A stretch of 64,000 nt of DNA from Fimbriimonadaceae bacterium (GTDB taxonomy: Bacteria; Armatimonadota; Fimbriimonadia; Fimbriimonadales; Fimbriimonadaceae). The stretch's first letter is position 1; each line of letters opens with the position of its first letter. Positions 24,891 to 34,299 of this stretch are shown here, piece by piece. The position numbers were made by a program, and so were the translations under genes. The notes beneath the pieces were generated by a model. It ran no database searches. It saw only the letters and a program-made list of their open reading frames with translations, and was not told where the DNA came from. Location: the NCBI GenBank assembly GCA_019638675.1, contig JAHBTE010000001.1, forward strand, positions 1,830,605 through 1,894,604. The letters are read 5' to 3'.

Positions 24891-26839
24891 TTCTGATTCA
24901 AGAACTGAGCGGGGAACACAACCTTGCCCGTTTCATCGAAAAACGCGAGTTGCAACGGTGGGATCGGGCTGTTTCCGCGAACAACTTTCACGAGGATATG
25001 TGATTCTCCGTGAGTTGTGAAATCAGCCGTCGAAGTTCCACCAAGTCGCAGTGGTTTGGGGGTTGCATCGTGATAGCTCAATACTTCTACGCCGTCAATC
25101 CACACTTTGAGGCCGCCTGCTATGTGTGCGAGTACTCGCATTGCCCCAGGTTGATTCCATTGCATATGGGCGTACAAATAGGTAACACCCGCACCCTGGT
25201 TAAAGATAGGCTCGACATCGAATTCCGTGCCGGAAGAAAAATGCTCCGCCCAGCGGATTCCGATATCGCTTCTACCTGAAAATGGTGCATCCCAAACTTG
25301 AATCTTCGACTGGACTTTTTCCGGCGGATGGACGTAGGTGAATCCCGTGCCTTCGATATTTACAAACGGGCCAAGAATCCAATATGCCTGTGGTTTTATG
25401 AACGGAATCAAAACACTCAGGCCGTTGATTTGCAATCGGAGCTGAGGGTCTAAAACCGGGGGGTGAAAAGGCTGGATGACAGCCGGAAATTGCACTTCAG
25501 TTCCAACCGGAATAACGCAATCATCAATTCGGTGCGCCATTTGCCATGCTGGCGGGCCGGTGAGCGAAAGTTTGAAATCTGGATCGGCACTTATGTTCTT
25601 GACCAGCAGTTGGAACTTGCGCGTGGGCATGGCGCCGAGTGGCAGGTCAATATAGTGAGCGGTTAGCTCTGCACCATTGATTTCAAATTTGCAGAAATCC
25701 GGCTCACGATTAAGTAGCTTTGCAAGGGAAGTCGGGAAATGAGGAACAGACGGAGCGGCAATCAGAGGCTCGGCTGGCTCTGTTGCTTCAACTGACTGTT
25801 CTTCAGTCGGCTCGGTTACAGATTCAGCTTGTTCGCCTTCGGGTGTGGTTTGCTCTTCTTCTGATTCTTCAGTTGATTCGGCAATGAGCTCCAAAGATTC
25901 AGGAATGACGATTTCTTGTTCTTGAACTAGGCCCTCAATTTGTGCGGCGAAATCGTGAATCGTTGCGGGAGGCGTTAGGTGCCTTAGAGCGTGGGTCGCA
26001 ATGTAATCTTTACCGAGCGGCCCTAGGAAATTGGCGTCAAGTGGTGTCCAAAAAAAGGCCGCACACGCGCAACTCACCGCAGTGGCGATATCCGATTGAC
26101 CACCGCATCCGACGGTGATCAGCGCGGCTGACTGCGTGTTTTGACTGCAATGGAGCAATCCCAGTAAAGCAAAACTCGCGGTTGCCACAATCCCGTTTCG
26201 ATCTAAGTCGGGGAATCGGTTAACAAATTGATTGGCGAATTCCTGTGGCCCTTCTGGGTGACCGATATGAGCAACTAAATGCGGCCCGACTCGGTGAAGG
26301 TCGCTTTGTTTGGGCAGGGCCGATGAAACTGCTTCCCAGAATTCTGATGCAGTCATCCCTGGCCAGCTAATAGAAAGTGCGTATGCGAACGCGGCTGGAA
26401 TCCATACTCCATCGCCAGCATGGTCAATGCTCGCGTCGTAATAGGCGTGAGTAGTGGCTTTCTCTGCAAAGCCGGGAAGAGTTAGCCCCCAAAACAGGGC
26501 GCGCAGTAATCCGCGGGCACCATCTGGGAGAGGGTTATCCATTGCACCGGAAATCGGTGCTCCGAATCCCCGTCGGAGGTTCATCATGCCGAACGCCGTT
26601 TCGTCGCTTTGGTCGTCAAGATTTTCGAGTAGAACCTGCCCCAGCTGGACGGGAGATTTGTCTTCCGAGACTGCTTTGGCCCAAACAATCCAACTGTCGA
26701 GCAATGGATGAGGAGCCATACGAGCTGGGATCGGCTCATAGCCGTTCATTTTCTGATACTGATTTCGACCAATACGCGGCGCACCCAAGGTAACTCCGGC
26801 GATGGCAGCAAGAACGGCGTTATGAGTACGATTCTCCAT
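24887..26839 (-). CDS. ADP-ribosylglycohydrolase-like protein with C-terminal beta-sandwich
   Basis: The 650-residue protein has an N-terminal all-helical ADP-ribosylglycohydrolase-like domain (residues 1-300): AAIAGVTLGAPRIG, YYDASIDHAGDGVWIPAAFAYAL and GCGGQSDIATAVSCACAAF. In active family members the last motif reads GGDTDT and binds two magnesium ions; here it is GGQSDI, so one ligand is lost and activity may differ. A Glu/Thr-rich linker covers about 320-370. The rest is beta-rich, ending in a domain with LKVWIDGVEVLSYHDA that resembles sugar-binding or PA14-like sandwiches. No signal peptide. Function unknown; macromolecular de-ADP-ribosylation is only a family suggestion. Confidence 0.7.
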   Translation of the reverse strand: MENRTHNAVLAAIAGVTLGAPRIGRNQYQKMNGYEPIPARMAPHPLLDSWIVWAKAVSEDKSPVQLGQVLLENLDDQSDETAFGMMNLRRGFGAPISGAMDNPLPDGARGLLRALFWGLTLPGFAEKATTHAYYDASIDHAGDGVWIPAAFAYALSISWPGMTASEFWEAVSSALPKQSDLHRVGPHLVAHIGHPEGPQEFANQFVNRFPDLDRNGIVATASFALLGLLHCSQNTQSAALITVGCGGQSDIATAVSCACAAFFWTPLDANFLGPLGKDYIATHALRHLTPPATIHDFAAQIEGLVQEQEIVIPESLELIAESTEESEEEQTTPEGEQAESVTEPTEEQSVEATEPAEPLIAAPSVPHFPTSLAKLLNREPDFCKFEINGAELTAHYIDLPLGAMPTRKFQLLVKNISADPDFKLSLTGPPAWQMAHRIDDCVIPVGTEVQFPAVIQPFHPPVLDPQLRLQINGLSVLIPFIKPQAYWILGPFVNIEGTGFTYVHPPEKVQSKIQVWDAPFSGRSDIGIRWAEHFSSGTEFDVEPIFNQGAGVTYLYAHMQWNQPGAMRVLAHIAGGLKVWIDGVEVLSYHDATPKPLRLGGTSTADFTTHGESHILVKVVRGNSPIPPLQLAFFDETGKVVFPAQFLNQK

Positions 26840-26903
26840 AAGCTAAGGTGATCTGATTGTACTTGCGAATTTCGGTCGGGCTGGGTTTCGCTGACCTGGG
26901 CAG

Positions 26904-26909
26904 TAGAAT
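26904..26909 (+). promoter_or_regulatory. -10-like hexamer TAGAAT, leaderless arrangement
   Basis: TAGAAT ends six bases before the GTG start at 26916 and no ribosome binding site lies between. The same hexamer and spacing precede GTG 39576. Confidence 0.55.
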
Positions 26910-26915
26910 CAATTT

Positions 26916-27494
26916 GTGGGAGGATTCGACCTCGCGGTTTTTCGAGCGATCAACGGCTGGCCAGATTGGCTAGAGCCGATCTTTATCACGCTGAGTGAAG
27001 GGAACAAGTGGCTCGTCGTTCGGCTGATAATGCTAGCGTTTCTAGTGTTTTGTTTGTGGCGGAAACAAACTCGTGCCCCAGCAATCATCGGAATATTGGC
27101 TTTTCTTATCGGGAACGAAGTCTGCGACATCCTCAAAAACTGGCTAATGATGCCAAGGCCAAGCGTTGAACTGCTAGATGCGCATGTTCGTGTAAACCGG
27201 TTGACAAGCTTTGGAACTGCGTCGGCTCATTCATCAAACATGATGGCGGTTGCGACCGCATTCTTGTTTTATTGGCGGAAAGCGGGCTATGTGTGGCTGG
27301 TGATTGCTATCCTGACCGGGATTTCCCGCATCTATGTAGGGGTTCACTATCCTTACCAAGTGTTCTTTGGCTGGGTGGTCGGTGCGGTCGTTTGCTTAGC
27401 TCTCATCGGTATTTGGGAAGGCTGGAAAAAGAATCGTGGAGTTCCTCAGGATGAAGAACTCCACGATGAGTTGCCGGAGAACCCAGCGGTTTAG
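26916..27494 (+). CDS. PAP2-family membrane phosphatase
   Basis: The 192-residue protein has five or six membrane helices and the three phosphatase motifs: KNWLMMPRP near 69-77, ASAHSSN near 107-113 (His in place for catalysis), and SRIYVGVHYPYQV near 137-149. The last motif normally ends HYPxD; here the Asp is Gln, which would weaken the charge relay. Relatives dephosphorylate undecaprenyl pyrophosphate or phosphatidic acid. The start is GTG. The stop interlocks with the convergent GerMN gene. Confidence 0.85.
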   Translation: MGGFDLAVFRAINGWPDWLEPIFITLSEGNKWLVVRLIMLAFLVFCLWRKQTRAPAIIGILAFLIGNEVCDILKNWLMMPRPSVELLDAHVRVNRLTSFGTASAHSSNMMAVATAFLFYWRKAGYVWLVIAILTGISRIYVGVHYPYQVFFGWVVGAVVCLALIGIWEGWKKNRGVPQDEELHDELPENPAV

Positions 27495-28060
27495 TTGGTT
27501 GGCTCGTTGATCTTAATGACTGGCTGTGGCTCGGTCAGATCAATGTGACCCAGTGATTCAATTGATTGCCCATCAACCACGAACTTAACGGCTTGCACAT
27601 CTGGGAAGAATCCCATCACCGAAAGCACCCCTTCGATAACAGTTTTTTCATCCATGGAGCCAAATCCGCTTTGGAATTCCTTGGTGAAGTTGATTGTCGC
27701 AACCCCATTTTCCATAGTCACAGCCGTAGCTTTCGCGTTTGGATCAACTGCTTCAAGCTTTTTGAGATACTCATTAACCGCATAAACTTTAGGATCAACT
27801 CCCGCAGGCGGGGTCATTTTGCTGACGTCGAAAGTGAGGTCATCACCTTCCATTTTAGGGTTAAGAGTTGTGACTTGATCACGCTGGCTATCCGGAACCA
27901 CGTCTACGTTGATCGGGTCTTGCTGGATTACTTTTTGTTGATCCTTAGGAACCGATCGCGCGTTAGGATTTGTTGCAAACATCCCGAGTCCAGCCAGGGT
28001 AATTGACCCGGCGGCGATGAGAACGATTGCGAGTACATTTTTTCCAGAGCTTTTAGCCAT
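27491..28060 (-). CDS. GerMN domain membrane-anchored protein
   Basis: The 189-residue protein has an N-terminal membrane helix (about 8-28), a disordered acidic linker, and a GerMN domain at about 90-180 with VYAVNEYLKKLEAVD, VATINFTKEFQSGF and VKFVVDGQSIESL. GerMN occurs in spore germination proteins of Firmicutes and in envelope proteins of many non-sporeformers. It begins two bases after the amidase gene and is co-transcribed with it, which suggests a peptidoglycan-linked role. Confidence 0.85.
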   Translation of the reverse strand: MAKSSGKNVLAIVLIAAGSITLAGLGMFATNPNARSVPKDQQKVIQQDPINVDVVPDSQRDQVTTLNPKMEGDDLTFDVSKMTPPAGVDPKVYAVNEYLKKLEAVDPNAKATAVTMENGVATINFTKEFQSGFGSMDEKTVIEGVLSVMGFFPDVQAVKFVVDGQSIESLGHIDLTEPQPVIKINEPTN

Positions 28061-28062
28061 GA

Positions 28063-29655
28063 TTAGAATTTCTCCCCGAGGAACAGTTGAATGCCTCTGA
28101 GTATAGCGGCGGACATGCGGTCGGCGAAATCGGGCTTAGTCATTTGGGCACGGTCGTAATCGTGATTGATGAATCCCATTTCGATTAGTACAGATGGCAC
28201 GTTGCTATCTCTCAATACTTTAAAACCACTCTGATAGATTTTTCTATCCGACCAAGCACCCAAATCAGGGATTTTGCTGGTCTTGGCGATTTCAGATTGA
28301 ATGCACTCGGCAAGCAGTCGGTCAATCGGGTCTTGCTGGTGGTAGAAAGTGATTCCCCCCGACTTGCCGTTGTTGAGCTTTATGCTGTTCACGTGAATGC
28401 TGATGAACATCGTTGCGTTGCTCTTGTTAGCAAGCTGAGCACGATCACCCAAGCTTGGATAAACGTCCGAATCTCGGGTCATGATTACCGAGGCTCCTGC
28501 TTTGGTCAAAAGATCTCTCAATTTTTGCGCGACGGGCAGAGCGATATTCTTTTCAGTGAGCTTGCCGAAGGTCGTTCCAGAATCTTTGCCTCCGTGGCCA
28601 GCATCAACGACAAAAATCTTTCCGGCAAGCGTTCCACCCGCTCCTGGATTAAATAGCCGAATCCGAATCAATGAGCCACTAGTCGAAGCAGTAAATGCCA
28701 TGGGCCGCTTGGTGTTGACATTGAAAATTGCCATGCCACCGTCGTCAATTTGCTCAATGCTGTCTACCCAACTGGAACCAGCCAGTTTGTCTTCAATCGC
28801 TTTGCCAAATTCTGCGTTAGAAATCGTGATCTGCAGCTTAGTTGGCGTAATGTATTGGATTGCGGGAGGTACTGAAAGCTTTTCGGAGGCATTGACGGAG
28901 AACACGGTTCCGTTGCTGTCGTCAGATTCCACCTTGGGTTCTGTGAGCCGCAAAATCGGTACTGCGGTTGACCCTTGTGTATTTGTGCCAACTGGCTTGA
29001 TCTGAGTCTTGACCTCGCTAGGAGGAATCTTCCCAATTTCAGGAAGAGTGATCTTAAACTGCCGGGTTTCCGCTCCGTTGATGATTGGAATTGCGACGGA
29101 AGCAGGGTGTTCGTAGACGATACGGGCTATATCTTGGGTGTATTGACCGACTCGCCACCAGTTGGGAAGTTTATTATCTTCTCCCAAATCTAGCTTCGCG
29201 CCGACTAAATCCACTACCAGGCGGTCTGGGTTAGTCAGCCGCATCATTTTTGGCTTGAACTTAATTGTGGAATCCACTTGCAGGCCAGCCATGGTGAGTT
29301 CGACATTGCGGATTCGACTCAGAACGCGGTAGAAGTCGCCGTCCCATTCATAAAGTGCGCCGAGATAGCGAGCGGAATCAGTTAGGCTGAGGAGGAGTTC
29401 GTTACCGCGCTTTTGGGTGGGAACTCTGAATAGCTTTCCTTCGGTTGCCACTTCGATTTCGTCGCCTTTCACGGTGATGTTCCAGCCCCAACTTTTAGCT
29501 AACTTGGGTGTGATGTAACAGTGATCACCCAACTGGTACGCGTCAACCTTTGAAAGTGGATTTGTAGTGAATTGCACGGACACTGGCTCGAAGTTTTGAG
29601 CCCAGGCCGCTGTAATCACCATCCATGGTGCAATACATGCGATCCATCGCTTCAT
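28063..29655 (-). CDS. amiC: N-acetylmuramoyl-L-alanine amidase (AMIN plus Amidase_3)
   Basis: The enzyme cuts the amide bond between MurNAc and the stem peptide, typically during cell division. The ~530-residue protein has a signal peptide (MKRWIACIAPWMVITAAWA), a copper-amine-oxidase-N-like segment, an AMIN targeting domain near 115-330, and a zinc Amidase_3 domain near 345-525 with VVDAGHGGKDSG (His), the Glu in TEKNIALPVA, SIHVNS (His) and the catalytic Glu in VLIEMGFINH. The start at 29655 follows CATAAT by ten bases; ATG 29667 is an alternative. Confidence 0.93.
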   Translation of the reverse strand: MKRWIACIAPWMVITAAWAQNFEPVSVQFTTNPLSKVDAYQLGDHCYITPKLAKSWGWNITVKGDEIEVATEGKLFRVPTQKRGNELLLSLTDSARYLGALYEWDGDFYRVLSRIRNVELTMAGLQVDSTIKFKPKMMRLTNPDRLVVDLVGAKLDLGEDNKLPNWWRVGQYTQDIARIVYEHPASVAIPIINGAETRQFKITLPEIGKIPPSEVKTQIKPVGTNTQGSTAVPILRLTEPKVESDDSNGTVFSVNASEKLSVPPAIQYITPTKLQITISNAEFGKAIEDKLAGSSWVDSIEQIDDGGMAIFNVNTKRPMAFTASTSGSLIRIRLFNPGAGGTLAGKIFVVDAGHGGKDSGTTFGKLTEKNIALPVAQKLRDLLTKAGASVIMTRDSDVYPSLGDRAQLANKSNATMFISIHVNSIKLNNGKSGGITFYHQQDPIDRLLAECIQSEIAKTSKIPDLGAWSDRKIYQSGFKVLRDSNVPSVLIEMGFINHDYDRAQMTKPDFADRMSAAILRGIQLFLGEKF

Positions 29656-29821
29656 ATTGATTGGCATTATGGCGGATAAACGTCTTGGCTTGCTTGAGGG
29701 TTCAGCGAAATAAGCCAATTTTTGGCGAAAACACATACTTAAATCATCGGGAGTCCCGGTAAATCTTTAAGGGTGAGTCAGCCAGATTCCGTAATCAAGC
29801 TAGCCCACCCTCAATTCAGGG

Positions 29822-30769
29822 CTAATTTACTCGGTAGTAGAAAGCAAAAGGAGAATCGAATTGGTTAGAACCGGATCCGAAGCTTCCAAAGTTGATTCGA
29901 GTTGAACCAGTCATATTGTCGATTCGTGCGATGCGATTGTTGAGTCGGTCGACAATGTAAATTCTCCCAATTGGGTCAAGAAAGACTCTCATAGGGCCAT
30001 CTAGTTGAGTAGATGAAGAACCACTTGAACCGTAGGTCAGCCATCCGGCACCGGTCATATCGTTTACGCGAACGATTCGGTCGTTGTCAGTATCGGCGAT
30101 ATAGATTCCGTTTGACCCATCAAAGTCTAACCCGGCGGGATCATCGAACTGGTTAACACCTGATCCAAATGAACCCAGGCTTACCCAGTTTGTTCCTGCC
30201 ATATCATTAAAGCGAACAATCCGATGGTTATTGGTATCCGCCACGTAAATGCGCCCTACATTATCGATTTCGATATCAAACGGAGTGTCAAACTGATTTG
30301 TACCGGAGCCATGACCTCCAAAAGTGACCCAATTAGTGCCGCTCATATCGTCGAACCTGGCAACTCGGTGATTGGCATCAACAACATATATGCGATCCGA
30401 AGAATCGATCGCGATCCCGGCAGGCTGGTTGAACTGGTTGACGCCGGATCCTGCGGTTCCAAATGAAACCCAACCACTCCCATTTTTATCATTAACTCGG
30501 ATGATTCGGCCGTTTCCTCGGTCAACGATGTAAATTCTTCCTTGAGAATCAACGTCAATATCAACAGGCTGGTCGAACTGGTTGACGCCAGAACCCATAC
30601 TTCCAAAAGTAGACCAATCCGATCCTCCGAGGTTTGAAGTACTAGCGATTCGGTGATTGTTGTCGCCGAACAAGTACTCTGGACTTACGGTTGTACCGGC
30701 TCCACCGCCGCCGCAACCGAGAATAATCAAACCCAAAATGACACCACTGAGAACCGCGATTTTATTCAT
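29822..30769 (-). CDS. NHL-repeat beta-propeller lipoprotein
   Basis: The 315-residue protein has a lipoprotein signal with lipobox ILGC near residue 19 followed by glycines. The mature part is five to six NHL-type blades of about 46 residues, each with a pattern GSGVNQFDxPxxIxxDxxGRIYxxDxxNxRI. Such propellers bind proteins or ligands at the cell surface. The repeats are unusually similar to each other, which suggests recent duplication. Confidence 0.85.
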   Translation of the reverse strand: MNKIAVLSGVILGLIILGCGGGGAGTTVSPEYLFGDNNHRIASTSNLGGSDWSTFGSMGSGVNQFDQPVDIDVDSQGRIYIVDRGNGRIIRVNDKNGSGWVSFGTAGSGVNQFNQPAGIAIDSSDRIYVVDANHRVARFDDMSGTNWVTFGGHGSGTNQFDTPFDIEIDNVGRIYVADTNNHRIVRFNDMAGTNWVSLGSFGSGVNQFDDPAGLDFDGSNGIYIADTDNDRIVRVNDMTGAGWLTYGSSGSSSTQLDGPMRVFLDPIGRIYIVDRLNNRIARIDNMTGSTRINFGSFGSGSNQFDSPFAFYYRVN

Positions 30770-30836
30770 GATCGTGCCCTCAAGAATACCGGGGAAATTG
30801 AGCTTTGAGTTCTTTCTGAACCAATGTTCAGACTAT

Positions 30837-31637
30837 TTATTCGATGACGTTGCTGTCAACTTCAACCGCTTTGTTCTGCGTACGCACAGCGTGAACGCTT
30901 CCACCGACAAGAATCAAAATCAGCACTCCCCAGAAGAGAATAGGAGGCATGATTGGGATATCGTAACCTGGATCACCAAATAGCATGAAGTCGTTCTTTT
31001 CACTAGTGTAGTTGTGAGCTGAGTAAACAAGGAGTTTCACGCCCGCCCATCCAACAAGCAAATACGCCATGTGTTCGAGGAAAGGAAATTTTTCGAGAAG
31101 CTTAATAAATACACCAGCCGCGAATCGCAGAAGAATTACGCCAATGATTGCCCCAGCATAAACAACCCAAATCTTATTGGCAAAAGTGGCTTCTGAGTTC
31201 TTATCGGCAATACTCGCGGCAACTAAACTTACGCCCGCAAGAACACTGTCAACGGCAAAGGCAATGTCAGCCAGCTCAACCATGATGACGGTTTGCCAGA
31301 ATCCTTTATTGTCGGCCATGTGACCGACTTTTTCTTCGTCTTCATGCCCTGGTGTAAAGAAGAAATGCTTAACCGTAATGAAGATGAGATACAGGGCACC
31401 AATGGTTTGGAGCCACCACAAAGACATGATCCAACCAGCGGCAAGAATCGCTATCGCGCGAAAAACGAAAGCTCCGCCTAACCCATAGAGCAATGCTTTT
31501 TGGCGCTGTTCCTTTGGTAGATGCCGAACCATAATCGCCAAAACAAGGGCGTTATCGGCAGAAAGAAGCCCTTCCAAGATGATCAAGACACCGATAATGG
31601 GGAAATCAGTGAATTCAAATAACTGAGGCTTGAACAT
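30837..31637 (-). CDS. TerC/YkoY-family integral membrane protein
   Basis: The 266-residue protein has seven or eight membrane helices with the TerC hallmark ILEGLLSADNALVLAIMVRHLP near 20-41 and the matching MVELADIAFAVDSVLAGVSL near 118-137, each bearing membrane Asp residues. TerC proteins are linked to manganese export and metal loading of secreted proteins. A His/Glu-rich loop sits near 90-105. It is divergent from the zinc-ribbon gene. Confidence 0.9.
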   Translation of the reverse strand: MFKPQLFEFTDFPIIGVLIILEGLLSADNALVLAIMVRHLPKEQRQKALLYGLGGAFVFRAIAILAAGWIMSLWWLQTIGALYLIFITVKHFFFTPGHEDEEKVGHMADNKGFWQTVIMVELADIAFAVDSVLAGVSLVAASIADKNSEATFANKIWVVYAGAIIGVILLRFAAGVFIKLLEKFPFLEHMAYLLVGWAGVKLLVYSAHNYTSEKNDFMLFGDPGYDIPIMPPILFWGVLILILVGGSVHAVRTQNKAVEVDSNVIE

Positions 31638-31708
31638 GGATTAGGGACTTGCTGAAATTTTGCCACAATAACAAATCGGAACCCAGTCCAAAACAGGTTG
31701 AAAGTCAG

Positions 31709-31918
31709 ATGCCAATTTACGTTTACGAATGCGACACTTGCAAAATGGTTTTTGAAATCGAGCAACGCATCACGGAAGAACCGTTGACAAAGTGCGAATG
31801 CGGCAAGGGCAAAGTTAAGCGAATTATTCAGCCAGTGGGAGTAGCATTCAAGGGCTCAGGGTTCTATATCAACGATTCAGCAAAACCTTCTGCAGATTCA
31901 ACATCTTCCGATTCATAG
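31709..31918 (+). CDS. FmdB-type zinc ribbon protein
   Basis: The 69-residue protein begins MPIYVYECDTCKMVFEIEQ and continues KCECGKGKVKRIIQPVGVAFKGSGFYIND, the conserved FmdB-like regulatory domain with a CxxC...CxC zinc site and a Ser-rich tail. The role of this common small family is unclear. ATG 31709 is chosen since the family always starts with MPxYxY; the open frame runs back to 31649. Confidence 0.88.
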   Translation: MPIYVYECDTCKMVFEIEQRITEEPLTKCECGKGKVKRIIQPVGVAFKGSGFYINDSAKPSADSTSSDS

Positions 31919-31939
31919 GATTTTTGTAACCGCTTTGGG

Positions 31940-31945
31940 TAAGTT
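31940..31945 (+). promoter_or_regulatory. -10-like hexamer TAAGTT, leaderless arrangement
   Basis: TAAGTT ends six bases before ATG 31952 with no ribosome binding site between. It is the weakest match of the set, but it has the same spacing as the others. Confidence 0.35.
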
Positions 31946-31951
31946 CGACTT

Positions 31952-33637
31952 ATGTCGGGCATTTCACGGAAAGAGTTTCTCAAGATCAGCGGGGCGGGGC
32001 TCGCGGGAATGATTCTACCGGGTTCGGTTGGAGCCGAATTCCAAGATCAACCAGCCGCCGGAAGCCTGACAATTGAAGATGTCAAAACTGCCCTGAAAGT
32101 AGCGAACCTCACGTTTGAAGACGACGAACTCAAGGCTGTTCTGGCATCGGCAGAAGAAAGCCGTACCAGCTACCCTCAATTAAGAAAAGTTGCATCAGGC
32201 ATGAACTGGCCCGGTTGCAACTATCGCCTGGGTATGCCGACCGACGATGCAGCCGCACGATACGCCCACAGCGTGACCACCCGCGAAGTGAGCTTGAAAC
32301 GACCAGAAAAGGAAGAGGATTTAGCTTTTCTGAGCGTTGTGGAACTCAGTCATCTCATCAAAACTAAACAGATTTCAAGTGTTGAACTCACAAAGTTCTA
32401 CATTGCACGCCTAAAAAAATACGGCCCCAAGCTCCGCAACGTCATCAATCTCACAGAAGAGCGGGCAATGGCCGACGCTGAATCGGCAGACGAACATCTC
32501 AGCAGGGGCGTTTATCTTGGCCCGCTTCACGGAATCCCATACGGAGCAAAAGATTTGTTCGATGCGGTTGGATATCCCACAACGTGGGGTTGCGAAACAT
32601 TTAAGGACAGAATGAGCAGCGGCGATGCCGACATCGTTTCGCTTTTGCGCGCTGCTGGCGCAGTCTTAGTAGCGAAACTCAGCATGGGTGCGCTGGCTAT
32701 GGGCGACGTTTGGTGGAAAGGGCGAACCGAAAGCCCGTGGGATGCCCGAGTTGGCAGCAGTGGAAGTTCTGCGGGTTCGGCAAGCGCAGTTGCCGCTGGT
32801 CTGGTTCCGTTTGCTATTGGTACTGAAACAAACGGTTCGATTGTCAGTCCATCCCACAACTGCCGGGTGACAGGTTTGCGACCAACTTTCGGCACGATTA
32901 GCCGTGCCGGGGCAATGGCATTGTGCTGGAGCCTCGATAAAATAGGGCCGATTTGCCGCGACGCAGAAGACTGCGCGGTGGTTTATTCCGCTTTGAACCA
33001 CATGACTGGACACGACCCAAGCCAGACGATGAGCGGGATTCTGTACAAATCTCGGAAAGACCTTCAAGGAATGACCGTTGGTTACCTTGTCGCCACCGAT
33101 GAAGCCGCTCAAAAACCAGTTGACCTCGAAAGCAAAAGGTGGCTCAAAGCGGTTTCCGAACTAGGCGCGGCGATCAAACCGATCACTCTTCCGGCTTACC
33201 CAGATGCGATGGAAGCAATCCTGGTTGCAGAGTGTTCCGCCGCGTTTGAAGAATTCACCCGCTCCCCGGAGATTCAGGATTTAGAAAAGTATTCGACCTG
33301 GCCCAATACGTTCCGGAGCGGACGGCTTATCCCCGCAGTGGAATATATCCAGGCCGATCGATACCGTCGGCATCTTGCCATGCTTTACCAAGAGCAGTTG
33401 GAAACCGTTGATTTCGTGCTAGCCGATGATAGGGTTTACCAACGAATCTACGGCTTAAACCTCACCGGCTGCCCGCAGATACTCATTCCGTGGGGAGTGG
33501 ATGATCGGGGAAGGGCAATGAGTTGTTCGCTGATTGGGCGACCGTATTCCGAAGATGTGCTCACAAGCGCGGCTTATGCTATCCAGCAGAAAATGGGTTT
33601 CCACAAACTGCGACCAGATATGAGCCAGTGGGCTTAA
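31952..33637 (+). CDS. Secreted amidase (amidase signature family)
   Basis: The 561-residue protein has the Ser-cisSer-Lys triad of amidase signature enzymes: Lys in IPYGAKDLFD near 193, and the serines in VGSSGSSAGSASAVAAG near 270-285, followed by ETNGSIVSPSHNCRVTGLRPT. These enzymes hydrolyse amides; GatA, the Glu-tRNA amidotransferase subunit, is a relative, but this protein has an N-terminal SRKEFLKISGAGLAG segment like a Tat (or lipid-less Sec) export signal, so it is probably periplasmic. The signal has RK rather than RR. The stop is shared with MsrA on the other strand. Confidence 0.85.
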   Translation: MSGISRKEFLKISGAGLAGMILPGSVGAEFQDQPAAGSLTIEDVKTALKVANLTFEDDELKAVLASAEESRTSYPQLRKVASGMNWPGCNYRLGMPTDDAAARYAHSVTTREVSLKRPEKEEDLAFLSVVELSHLIKTKQISSVELTKFYIARLKKYGPKLRNVINLTEERAMADAESADEHLSRGVYLGPLHGIPYGAKDLFDAVGYPTTWGCETFKDRMSSGDADIVSLLRAAGAVLVAKLSMGALAMGDVWWKGRTESPWDARVGSSGSSAGSASAVAAGLVPFAIGTETNGSIVSPSHNCRVTGLRPTFGTISRAGAMALCWSLDKIGPICRDAEDCAVVYSALNHMTGHDPSQTMSGILYKSRKDLQGMTVGYLVATDEAAQKPVDLESKRWLKAVSELGAAIKPITLPAYPDAMEAILVAECSAAFEEFTRSPEIQDLEKYSTWPNTFRSGRLIPAVEYIQADRYRRHLAMLYQEQLETVDFVLADDRVYQRIYGLNLTGCPQILIPWGVDDRGRAMSCSLIGRPYSEDVLTSAAYAIQQKMGFHKLRPDMSQWA

Positions 33638-34284
33638 CCGCCTGCGCCGCCGTTCACATGATCTGAAAAATCGATGTGGCAGGCGCGACCGGTTTTCTCG
33701 CTGTATTGCTGGTGATAATCTTCAGCCATCCAGAAGGTTTGATCCATTACAATTTCCGTGACGATTGGGCGCTTGAACAGCGGAGCCGCATCTTTTTTCG
33801 ATTGTTCAGCAATTTTGCGTTGCTCATCGTTCACCGGATAGATTCCTGAGCGGTATTGGGTGCCAACATCCGGGCCTTGCCGGTTCATGGTGCAAGGGTT
33901 GTGGATGTTCCAGAACCGATCTAAAACTTGCTTATACGAAATGACCGACGGGTCAAACTCCACCATCACCGCCTCTGCGTGCCCGGTGTTTTCGTAGCAG
34001 ACTTCTTTGTAGGTCGGGTTTTTGGTTTTGCCGCCAATATAGCCAACTGCGGTCGCTGTGATACCCGGGGTGAGACGCAAATACTTCTCGGTTCCCCAGA
34101 AGCAGCCACCCGCAACCACCGCGCGTTGAGCTTTAACTCCAGGCCGGAGTTTGAATTTGGTTGGCGCCAGGGTAACAGTTTCGCTTGGTTTTTGGTCTTG
34201 CGACTGGGGAGCCAGCCGGGTGATCGCCGCTGTGGCAAGGGCGAATGAGGCGATTCCCGCCGCGATGGCAATTCCGAGTTTCAT
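33634..34284 (-). CDS. msrA: Peptide methionine sulfoxide reductase A, exported form
   Basis: MsrA reduces methionine-S-sulfoxide in proteins. The 216-residue protein has the catalytic GGCFWGTEKY near residues 59-68, GYIGGKTKNPTYKEVC, GHAEAVMVEFDP and FWNIHNPCTMNRQGPDVGTQYRS. The first 50 residues form a signal-like hydrophobic helix plus linker, so it probably repairs envelope proteins. AGGAG lies four bases before the ATG. The C terminus is Gly/Ala-rich and lacks obvious resolving cysteines. Confidence 0.94.
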   Translation of the reverse strand: MKLGIAIAAGIASFALATAAITRLAPQSQDQKPSETVTLAPTKFKLRPGVKAQRAVVAGGCFWGTEKYLRLTPGITATAVGYIGGKTKNPTYKEVCYENTGHAEAVMVEFDPSVISYKQVLDRFWNIHNPCTMNRQGPDVGTQYRSGIYPVNDEQRKIAEQSKKDAAPLFKRPIVTEIVMDQTFWMAEDYHQQYSEKTGRACHIDFSDHVNGGAGG

Positions 34285-34299
34285 TGTTCTCCTAATGTA

